NCBI GenBank assembly: GCA_030043455.1 | Contig: JASHXQ010000127.1 | Span: 1-5,341, forward strand | Direction: 5' to 3' | Source of the DNA: Nitrososphaerales archaeon | Lineage (GTDB): Archaea > Thermoproteota > Nitrososphaeria > Nitrososphaerales > CADDZS01 | DNA: 5,341 nucleotides | Part shown: in pieces, positions 1 to 4,406 of the stretch | Layout of the letters: every line of letters begins with the position of its first letter | How positions within the stretch are numbered: position 1 is the first letter of the stretch | Notes under the pieces: model-generated | The model's input: the letters and a program-made list of their open reading frames with translations, nothing else | Told to the model about the DNA's origin: nothing | Databases searched by the model: none | Translations under genes and position numbers: made by a program

Positions 1-2
1 TC

Positions 3-347
3 ATGAGAAAGCTCAACGACGAGGAGAGCGCTCTCGTTGTTGTGGAGGGGCTGAGAGATGCGAAGGCACTGCGAGACGCAGGTTATGAAGGCCAACTCTT
101 CATGTTGTGCCACAAGAATAACGTCCTGTCGTTAGAAGAGACTGCATCACGATTCCGAAAGATCATTCTTCTCCTCGACAATGACAGGGAGGGACAGAAA
201 CTATCTGCACGGACGAAAAAGATCCTTGGGGGAAGAGTCCGAATTGATTCCTTTTACCAGAGAGAACTGTTACCCGCGAGCAAGGGTAAGATACGCCACG
301 TGGAAGAGCTCGCGCCCTATGCCCAGCGCTTGTCCCGGCATGTCTAG
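3..347 (+). CDS. Small free-standing TOPRIM-domain protein (archaeal UPF0292-like)
   Basis: A 114-residue protein consisting almost only of a TOPRIM fold, the Mg2+-binding module of primases, topoisomerases and RNase M5-type nucleases. The conserved Glu lies in VVVEG (Glu15, followed by a Gly, Arg and Asp as in this family), and the DxD motif is Asp59-Asn-Asp61 in ILLLDNDREG. The region between them is a short alpha/beta linker. No primase, nuclease or topoisomerase partner domain is present, as in the stand-alone TOPRIM proteins common in archaea, whose biochemical role is not established. The ATG at 3 is only two bases from the window edge, so the true start may lie upstream. The TAG stop at 345-347 sits in a CTAG. 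The last 185 bases overlap the opposing minus-strand reading frame. The family call is firm; the function is unknown. Confidence 0.85.
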   Translation: MRKLNDEESALVVVEGLRDAKALRDAGYEGQLFMLCHKNNVLSLEETASRFRKIILLLDNDREGQKLSARTKKILGGRVRIDSFYQRELLPASKGKIRHVEELAPYAQRLSRHV

Positions 348-861
348 CCGTAGCTGAGATATTTTCTCGCAAAAGGCCGCGCAATTCGGAGCTCAGCCTT
401 TCATCCAGCTTCTGCTGGTTTTCTGACAAGCCCAGAAATTTTTGGTTCGTAAACACGAAGGGCCCCTGCGCATAGCTCGCGCCCGGTGAGGGTGAAGTCG
501 GCTCCAAGGAAGCCAAAAGTCTGTCCAAAGATCTGGTCGGGTCTTCTGGATTCTCCTCCTGTTCCTTCAAGATTTTGAGAACAATTTCCGGATCCAGCTT
601 GCGATAGCCGTATGATGGAAAGAACTCCGGCAGATGTAGGGGTTTTTTCACCTGAGGATCCGTCTTTGCTCCTAGGACCGCCGGATTGGGCTTGAAGATC
701 GAATCGATCTTCAGTTGCCAGTTCTCATCCGGGCCAGAAACTAGGGCGTCGAAAAAATTGTCCTTCTTTGCCGGACCGATGGTGAAATTCCATCCTCTAG
801 GATTTCTCGCGTATCTTTCCAGAAGATACTTCGACAGTGCAGTGCCTTTTAGGATCTCCAT
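163..861 (-). CDS. Uncharacterised protein, C-terminal end possibly altered by a frameshift
   Basis: I do not recognise this protein. From the ATG at 861 it is 232 residues; the frame stays open up to a TTG at 921, adding 20 residues. The N-terminal 170 residues look like a real soluble protein: a basic/aromatic start (KYLLERYARN), a GWNFTIGP stretch near residue 23, several Pro- and aromatic-rich loops, a charged helix, a QGPFVFTN segment near residue 132 and a final amphipathic helix. No transmembrane segment, signal peptide or Cys cluster is visible. The last 61 residues are antisense to the TOPRIM gene and turn Arg/Ala/Ser-rich, unlike the rest. A -1/+2 shift near the T4 run at 362-365 would end it at a CTA (344-346) that overlaps the TOPRIM stop, so the real protein may be about 172-175 residues. 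I chose ATG 861 because an A/T-rich box near 885-896 sits about 30 bases upstream, fitting a leaderless transcript. Confidence 0.6.
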   Translation of the reverse strand: MEILKGTALSKYLLERYARNPRGWNFTIGPAKKDNFFDALVSGPDENWQLKIDSIFKPNPAVLGAKTDPQVKKPLHLPEFFPSYGYRKLDPEIVLKILKEQEENPEDPTRSLDRLLASLEPTSPSPGASYAQGPFVFTNQKFLGLSENQQKLDERLSSELRGLLRENISATARHAGTSAGHRARALPRGVSYPCSRVTVLSGKRNQFGLFPQGSFSSVQIVSVPPCHCRGEE

Positions 862-932
862 TTTTCGGTAGAAACAGCTTGCATTGGTTTTTACTCGATA
901 AGAAGGTTGCGTCTCCTCCAATCCAGAAAACC

Positions 933-941
933 CATATAACT
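933..941. promoter_or_regulatory. A/T-rich TATA-like box in the tRNA-His / hypothetical divergent region
   Basis: CATATAACT is the only clear A/T box between the minus-strand hypothetical gene and tRNA-His. On the plus strand, a start about 25 bases downstream would fall near 962, giving a leader of roughly 17 bases before the tRNA. Read on the minus strand it is TTATATG and could serve the opposing gene if translation starts at the TTG at 921. Direction is undecided and the call rests on composition and spacing only. Confidence 0.3.
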
Positions 942-994
942 CAGAGTCGAGGGTGGAAGGAAAAAGCTCTTTCTCCGTGGCCGCTGTGGTGCAG

Positions 995-1031
995 ACTGCA
1001 GTTAGAAGAAAATTTTCTGCTATAGGCGCAG
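995..1031 (+). other. Non-canonical tRNA intron in the D-loop (37 nt, likely between bases 15 and 16)
   Basis: The 5' exon ends GTGCAG and the intron ends GCGCAG, so any cut in this aligned region gives a 37-base intron and nearly the same mature D-loop. The placement after base 994 is preferred because GTGC (989-992) can pair with GCGC (1026-1029) as the four-pair central helix of a bulge-helix-bulge. This leaves A-G|A and A-G|T bulges. An inner stem is supported by CT/AG (996-997 with 1024-1025) and GCAG/CTGC (998-1001 with 1017-1020). The outer helix is poor, so this is a relaxed motif. The mature loop becomes AG-TTTGGTTA with G18G19 intact. The intron exists with good confidence; its exact ends are less sure. 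Confidence 0.75.
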
Positions 1032-1055
1032 TTTGGTTAGCATAGGAGGCTGTGG

Positions 1056-1081
1056 TTCTCTGAAATGTTCGGGGAACAGAA
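1056..1081 (+). other. Canonical tRNA intron at position 37/38 (26 nt)
   Basis: The intron fits a full bulge-helix-bulge for the archaeal splicing endonuclease. The outer helix is the anticodon stem (1045-1049 with 1083-1087). The four-pair central helix is CTGT (1050-1053) with ACAG (1076-1079). The 3-base bulges are GG|T (1054-1056) and AA|A (1080-1082). The inner hairpin pairs 1057-1064 with 1068-1075, including two G-U pairs, around an ATG loop. Cutting both bulges joins G37 to A38 and gives a normal seven-base anticodon loop. Confidence 0.92.
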
Positions 1082-1120
1082 ACCTCTCGATCGTGGGTTC
1101 AAATCCCACCGGCGGCCCTC

Positions 1121-1696
1121 TCAATTAACCAGAGTCCTCAGAGGTTCGTAGTGTAACCCCACTACGCCCGATTTGAAAGATCTTACACTCACTAACTTTA
1201 GGGCACGTCGACGATTTGGATCTGAAAACATTGGTCTGCCCGCTCCAAGTATAATGGGTCGGATCCGCATGCGATACTCGTCGATTAACCCGTCCCTGGT
1301 CAGACTGGCTACCAGACTGCCGCTGCCGATTAGCACAATGTCCTTCCCGGGCAGGTGCTTGAGCTTCGGAATCGCCGTACTCGGGCTTTCTTTTACAATC
1401 GTAGCTGGTTTCCAGGACGCCTCTCTGAGCGATTTGGAGTAGACGATTTTTGGCAATTCATTCAATTGACCAACAATGTATGGATCGAATCCGCTGGTTT
1501 TCGCCTCCGGGGTTGGCCAGAATTGACTGAATTCTTCGTACGTTACCCGGCCGAAGATGATTGTATCTACCCTCCGAAGAATATCAATCGACCACGCTTG
1601 TTCTTCATCGTCAAAATCAAACCAGTCGATCTCGTTTTTCGGTCCTGTGTAATACCCATCAAGAGAGATGATGCTGTCAGCAATCAGTCTGCGCAT
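1121..1696 (-). CDS. RibD C-terminal / dihydrofolate reductase-like family protein
   Basis: A 191-residue single-domain protein of the RibD_C (DHFR-like fold) superfamily, which includes YyaP-type proteins and uses NAD(P)H in the characterised members. Visible landmarks are the SLDGYY start segment (Ser11-Tyr16), IIFGRVTYEEF (46-56), LPKIVYSKSL (81-90), the Gly/Ser cofactor loop LIGSGSL (122-128), and LIDEYRMRIRPIILGAGRPMF (137-157), which is the signature of this group. The length is typical for the stand-alone form. There is no deaminase domain and no riboflavin gene next to it, so a role in riboflavin synthesis is not supported and the substrate is unknown. The ATG at 1696 begins the conserved N-terminus directly and has no clear Shine-Dalgarno. 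Its stop lies three bases from the end of tRNA-His. The next minus-strand gene ends 118 bases upstream. Confidence 0.88.
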   Translation of the reverse strand: MRRLIADSIISLDGYYTGPKNEIDWFDFDDEEQAWSIDILRRVDTIIFGRVTYEEFSQFWPTPEAKTSGFDPYIVGQLNELPKIVYSKSLREASWKPATIVKESPSTAIPKLKHLPGKDIVLIGSGSLVASLTRDGLIDEYRMRIRPIILGAGRPMFSDPNRRRALKLVSVRSFKSGVVGLHYEPLRTLVN

Positions 1697-1754
1697 GTCA
1701 ATTTACAGCACTCCCTGGCTAGAGCAAGATTTTTGTCGTTATCGCTTCACGGTA

Positions 1755-1775
1755 ACGGTTCTCACTTGGAACCGT
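1755..1775. repeat. Inverted repeat (7-bp hairpin) between the DUF6582-like and reductase genes
   Basis: ACGGTTC (1755-1761) and GAACCGT (1769-1775) pair perfectly around a seven-base loop. It lies downstream of the minus-strand gene ending at 1815 and 59 bases before the reductase start. No T-run follows on the minus strand, so it is not a textbook terminator. It could be an mRNA stem or an operator. Confidence 0.4.
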
Positions 1776-1814
1776 CATATCAGTAAATGTTCGTAGTTGA
1801 AACTGAACTTTTTC

Positions 1815-2096
1815 TTACTCACGATGACCTAATTCGTGCCAGTCACTTTCCCTAACATCCATTCCATAGTATTCCGCCGCTTTCTTGATGTTCCTGAACG
1901 CCAGATCTTTTTCCTCGTCGGTGACGCCCTGCACCTGATCAAATCTGGCCAGCGCGTCGCGGACATGAGCTGCGTCAGTTAGTGGCTCTTTTCGTTCGCT
2001 CGGAAATGCGAAGACACTCTCCGGCAATTCCTCTTTGTCGATATAGCTCAGCTTCCCGTGCTCCGTATACGGCTTCCAAGTAGTTTCTCCGACCAT
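1815..2096 (-). CDS. DUF6582-like small soluble protein
   Basis: A 93-residue hydrophilic protein matching what I remember of the DUF6582 family. The pattern is ELPESVFAFPSERKEPL (23-39), then DAAHVRDALARFDQVQGV (41-58), a charged helix with repeated Lys/Ala, and a closing Trp-x-Glu-Leu-Gly near the C-terminus. The central DAxHVRxAxxRFxQVxGVxxxE pattern is the recognisable core, found in short bacterial, phage and archaeal proteins and as a domain in longer ones. Its function is not established. No membrane segment or Cys motif is present. The ATG at 2096 is chosen; an AGGAG on the minus strand at 2111-2115 lies 14 bases upstream, too far for strong use. It stands alone between 118- and 185-base gaps. 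The sporadic distribution of this family hints at lateral transfer, but base composition here is not clearly different. Confidence 0.7.
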   Translation of the reverse strand: MVGETTWKPYTEHGKLSYIDKEELPESVFAFPSERKEPLTDAAHVRDALARFDQVQGVTDEEKDLAFRNIKKAAEYYGMDVRESDWHELGHRE

Positions 2097-2206
2097 TCTC
2101 TTATTTCAAACTCCTGCCTTTTCCGTCGCTGTGAAGTGGGCTTGCATGGCACGTATTAGATTATCGGAATTTTCCTCTACTCTCTCCCTCAGTTCGTCCC
2201 GGTGAG

Positions 2207-2227
2207 ATTTTACTTTTTTAGTAAAAT
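2207..2227. repeat. A/T-rich 21-base perfect palindrome with 5-base spacer
   Basis: ATTTTACT (2207-2214) and AGTAAAAT (2220-2227) are exact inverted copies around TTTTT. The palindrome lies in the 185-base gap between two minus-strand genes, 54 bases past the dehydrogenase stop and 110 bases before the DUF6582-like start. It may be an operator for a dimeric regulator, or part of the transcript end of the dehydrogenase, where the minus-strand copy carries a T4 run. The rest of this gap holds nothing else I can support. Confidence 0.5.
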
Positions 2228-2281
2228 GCGAACGAGTGGCTTGCGATATTCATTCACAATTCGAGAGTCTTTCAAGAAGTC

Positions 2282-3055
2282 CTATGGTCGCTTCTTTATT
2301 CCGGCAGTACGTCCACCATCCACCGTTATGGTCGCACCATTTACATAGGATGCTTCATCAGAAGCAAGGAAGGCCGCGACCGAGGCAATCTCTTCCGGTT
2401 CAGCGAGTCTGCCCATTGGAATGATACTGACCCACGCGTCTCTTTCCCCGGAACTCATCGATTCCTCCATGAACTTCTTTAGAAGTGGAGTAGCGGTCCC
2501 ACCCGGACAGATGCAGTTTGCTCTAATATTTTTCGATCCGAAATCTTGGGCGACTGACTTTGTAAGGGCTATGATTCCAGCTTTTGAGACTTCATATATC
2601 GTCTGACTCACCGGTCCGGCTTCCAAGCCCGAAACTGATCCCATGTTGATAATCGATCCACTTCCCTGCCTGACCATGAGGGGAAGAACCATCTTGCACC
2701 CTAGAAACGAGCTTTTCAGATTGACGCGCATTACCCGGTCCCAATCTTCGAGAGTAGCCTCGGCAGCATTTCCGACAGGATTGATGCCGACGTTGTTCAG
2801 CAGAACATCAATTCTTCCGTGTTTTGCAGCTGTACTATGGATCATTTGCTCGACCTCTTCGGGAGAAGTCACATCAATGTGAAGGAATTCACCCAGAGCC
2901 CCAATATTCGCAATTTTCCGTACAACGTCCCGACCACCTTCATCATTTACATCTGCAACCACTACCAGAGCCCCGTCTCTCGCGAACCTGATTGCGCAAG
3001 CCATCCCTATGCCGGATGCCCCTCCAGTGACAATAGCTATTTTGCCGCTGAGCAT
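2282..3055 (-). CDS. Classical short-chain dehydrogenase/reductase (SDR), likely NAD(H)-dependent
   Basis: A 257-residue single-domain Rossmann oxidoreductase of the usual length for classical SDRs. The nucleotide-binding TGGASGIG spans residues 10-17. Asp35 at the end of the second strand (VVVADVN) favours NAD over NADP. Asp61-Val62 is the adenine-binding pair. NNVG (87-90) replaces the common NNAG. The catalytic residues are Asn112, Ser140, Tyr154 and Lys158 in YEVSK. PGG follows the catalytic helix, and GATITVDGG near the C-terminus is the typical family ending. The closest general type is the FabG/3-ketoacyl or sugar/alcohol dehydrogenase group, but substrate cannot be read from sequence. 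ATG 3055 opens directly onto the first strand. The opposing HIT gene begins 11 bases away. An A/T box at 3081-3090, about 30 bases upstream, suggests a leaderless mRNA. Confidence 0.93.
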   Translation of the reverse strand: MLSGKIAIVTGGASGIGMACAIRFARDGALVVVADVNDEGGRDVVRKIANIGALGEFLHIDVTSPEEVEQMIHSTAAKHGRIDVLLNNVGINPVGNAAEATLEDWDRVMRVNLKSSFLGCKMVLPLMVRQGSGSIINMGSVSGLEAGPVSQTIYEVSKAGIIALTKSVAQDFGSKNIRANCICPGGTATPLLKKFMEESMSSGERDAWVSIIPMGRLAEPEEIASVAAFLASDEASYVNGATITVDGGRTAGIKKRP

Positions 3056-3066
3056 GAGTCAGGGAC

Positions 3067-3540
3067 TTGAAGTCGTTCTTTAAAAAAGCAATTTCACAAA
3101 TTTTGCGGGAAGCAGAAACGCAAAAGGATTGTGATTTTTGTAACATAGGGGCGGGAAATCTGCCAGCCCGGATCGTGTTTGAAGATGACATTTCGATTGC
3201 CTTTCTCGACAGACGACCCGTCTTTCTGGGACACTGTCTCTTGATTCCCAAAGAGCATTACGAAACCTTCGAAGATCTTCCGCGCGAGCTAATCGGCCCT
3301 CTATTCACAAACTGTCAGCGAATAACTATTGCAGTCAGAAAAGCATTGGATGCGGATGGCACTTTTTTGGGAATCAATAACAAGGTAAGTCAGAGCGTGC
3401 ACCACGTGCACATTCATGTTGTACCGAGACGGGAGAAGGACGGCCTGCGTGGCTTTTTCTGGCCGAGGCAGAAATACGAGAGCGAGCTGCAGGAAGACCA
3501 GATTCAAGAAGCCATAAAGCGAGAACTCGCTCTAGCGTAG
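3067..3540 (+). CDS. HIT-family nucleotide hydrolase/transferase
   Basis: A histidine-triad protein of 157 residues from TTG 3067, or 145 from the in-frame TTG at 3103. The triad is His113-Val-His115-Ile-His117 followed by VVPR; the middle His is the nucleophile that forms the nucleotidyl intermediate in this family. CDFC (Cys22, Cys25), with His64 in PKEHYETF, matches the zinc site of the Cys-type HIT proteins. RGFFWPRQKY (residues 147-156 from the end region) is the loop typical of the larger bacterial and archaeal HIT group, which hydrolyse AMP-linked or dinucleoside polyphosphate substrates. An in-frame TGA at 3055-3057 limits the start to 3058 or later, and no ATG is available, so a TTG start is required. 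TTG 3103 puts the start nearer to CDFC, as is usual. BioY follows after 41 bases on the same strand. No clear link in function is visible. Confidence 0.9.
   Translation: MKSFFKKAISQILREAETQKDCDFCNIGAGNLPARIVFEDDISIAFLDRRPVFLGHCLLIPKEHYETFEDLPRELIGPLFTNCQRITIAVRKALDADGTFLGINNKVSQSVHHVHIHVVPRREKDGLRGFFWPRQKYESELQEDQIQEAIKRELALA
3081..3090 (-). promoter_or_regulatory. TATA-like element for the SDR gene
   Basis: The A/T run TTTAAAAAAG is centred about 30 bases upstream of the dehydrogenase ATG on the minus strand, the distance expected for an archaeal TATA box serving a leaderless transcript. It lies at or inside the 5' end of the divergent HIT gene. Assigned from composition and spacing only. 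Confidence 0.35.
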
Positions 3541-3564
3541 TTCAATTTTTAGAGCATTCTGTAC

Positions 3565-3570
3565 GGAGGA
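3565..3570 (+). promoter_or_regulatory. Shine-Dalgarno GGAGGA upstream of bioY
   Basis: A strong GGAGGA lies 11 bases before the bioY ATG at 3582, farther than usual. An out-of-frame ATG at 3575 lies only four bases after it and opens a 37-codon frame that ends inside bioY (stop 3686-3688). BioY's family-like N-terminus supports 3582 as its start. The closer ATG may be unused or may compete with it. Confidence 0.5.
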
Positions 3571-3581
3571 AGAAATGAACC

Positions 3582-4187
3582 ATGTTAGAAGAGATCCCGA
3601 AGACCTTTCCCAAAACTCGAGGAATGGTACTTGCTTCCCTCTTTGCTGTACTCCTTTCCATTTTTTCATTGCTCACGATTCCCCTTAGTCCGGTGCCGGT
3701 GACTTTACAGGTTTTTGCTGTTTTTCTAATCGTGAATTTGTTGGGATCCTACTATGGAGCTCTGTCTTGCCTGATTTATCTTCTGTTAGGAGCCATTGGA
3801 CTCCCGGTGTTCGCAGGGGCCACGGGTGGGATCGGCGTTCTTTTCGGTCCCACAGGAGGTTTCTTGTTTTCCTTCCCGGTGGGAGTGTATGTCGGGGGTT
3901 TGATCTCCGGGAGGGTTTCAAACTCGCGGCGGCTCGATGCTTTCAGAGTGGTCATAGCAAGTGCGATCTGCCTCTTGTTGATCTACCTCATTGGCCCACT
4001 GTGGCTTATGCAGTATCTGCATTTGACCATCGCCGAAGCCTACGGTGTCGGTGCTTTGCCTTTCATTCCTTTCGACATCGCAAAAGGTATCGTTGCCATC
4101 CCAGTCGCCCTGTACTTTCGAAGGACTAGGAGGGATTTGCCAGTAAATTGGAATAGCAGATCCAGTGAACGAAACCACGCGAAGTAG
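3582..4187 (+). CDS. bioY: BioY, biotin-binding S component of an ECF transporter
   Basis: A 201-residue integral membrane protein with about six hydrophobic segments, the right size for BioY. It binds biotin from outside the cell and, with an ATP-driven EcfA/A'/T module in most species, delivers it to the cytoplasm. Signature pieces are SPVPVTLQVFAV (36-47), the loop GLPVFAGATGG plus GPTGGF (73-83 and 89-94), and PFIPFDIAKG (160-169), with the conserved Asp165 and Lys168 near the biotin site. The C-terminus is a short basic, polar tail. No EcfA or EcfT gene lies in the window, so it must use a module elsewhere or act alone. The gene is 41 bases after HIT and may share its transcript. Biotin would serve a biotin-dependent carboxylase. 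No biotin-operon repressor site is recognisable. Confidence 0.94.
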   Translation: MLEEIPKTFPKTRGMVLASLFAVLLSIFSLLTIPLSPVPVTLQVFAVFLIVNLLGSYYGALSCLIYLLLGAIGLPVFAGATGGIGVLFGPTGGFLFSFPVGVYVGGLISGRVSNSRRLDAFRVVIASAICLLLIYLIGPLWLMQYLHLTIAEAYGVGALPFIPFDIAKGIVAIPVALYFRRTRRDLPVNWNSRSSERNHAK

Positions 4188-4193
4188 CGACTT

Positions 4194-4220
4194 GGCCTGA
4201 TCGACGAATTTCGTCAGGCC
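4194..4220 (+). terminator. GC-rich hairpin directly after bioY, possible 3' end
   Basis: GGCCTGA (4194-4200) and TCAGGCC (4214-4220) form a seven-pair stem, starting six bases after the bioY stop. A competing smaller hairpin (GACGA with TCGTC, 4203-4215) overlaps it. There is no T-run immediately after, so it is not a bacterial-type intrinsic terminator. It could mark or protect the transcript end. The remaining bases up to 4406 show no gene or RNA I can support. Confidence 0.35.
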
Positions 4221-4358
4221 TGTACGAAAGGCAAAGTTCAGTGACTTTATTGTCAGAATTGCCGGAAAGATTTTGCCTAATTATGAAAGGGAGACAACAC
4301 ATCAATTTCTGAATTAAGACTTTCGCAAATCAACAACGTGCTCTAAGATGGTAGCAAA

Positions 4359-4368
4359 TTTCAAATAA
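4359..4368 (+). promoter_or_regulatory. Possible TATA box for the solute-binding protein gene
   Basis: The A/T-rich TTTCAAATAA lies about 43 bases before the ATG at 4407, which would give a leader of some 15-20 bases. There is no Shine-Dalgarno in front of that ATG. Weak, based on composition and spacing. Confidence 0.25.
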
Positions 4369-4406
4369 GCAAGTAGCAACGGCGGTTCAGAGTGTTTCGC
4401 TCCAGA

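Larger units (their letters stand above)
979..1117 (+). tRNA. tRNA-His (GUG) with two archaeal introns
   Basis: After removal of two introns a 76-base tRNA folds cleanly. The acceptor is GCCGCTG (980-986) with CGGCGGC (1110-1116), and the D-stem is GTGC (989-992) with GCAT (1040-1043). The anticodon stem is GGAGG (1045-1049) with CCTCT (1083-1087), and the loop reads C-U-GUG-G-A, anticodon 1052-1054. The T-arm is GTGGG-TTCAAAT-CCCAC (1093-1109). Identity is confirmed by the His-specific extra G-1 (979) opposite C73 (1117). CCA is not encoded: CTC follows. One intron lies in the D-loop (about 995-1031); the other is canonical, after base 37 (1056-1081). The gene is convergent with the reductase at 1121, leaving three bases between them. 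Simple scanners may miss it because the D-loop intron separates the acceptor from most of the body. Confidence 0.93.

Noticed and set aside
1026..1043. GCGC at 1026-1029 as the true D-stem strand of the tRNA
   Set aside because: GCGC against GCAT leaves a C-A mismatch, while GTGC at 989-992 pairs fully. The segment is better explained as the intron's 3' end.
1093..1117. tRNA 3' end as an attachment site of an integrated element
   Set aside because: No second copy of the T-arm/acceptor sequence and no integrase or element genes appear in the window.
1121..1696. Riboflavin-pathway RibD or true dihydrofolate reductase
   Set aside because: There is no deaminase domain and no riboflavin or folate gene nearby. 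The sequence fits the broad stand-alone RibD_C family only.
1355..1786. Plus-strand frame of 143 codons
   Set aside because: It lies antisense to the RibD-C/DHFR-like gene, which carries clear family motifs; the plus-strand translation matches nothing I recognise.
2943..3251. Minus-strand frame of 102 codons spanning the SDR start and the HIT gene
   Set aside because: It overlaps the 5' ends of two well-supported genes in the wrong frame and has no recognisable content.
3575..3688. 37-codon frame starting at an ATG closer to the bioY Shine-Dalgarno
   Set aside because: The peptide is not recognisable and most of it lies in bioY out of frame. Only the spacing to GGAGGA favours it, so it is mentioned with that site but not called as a gene.
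3767..4129. Plus-strand frame of 120 codons inside bioY
   Set aside because: It is an out-of-frame reading of bioY, Arg/His-rich, while the bioY frame holds all signature motifs.
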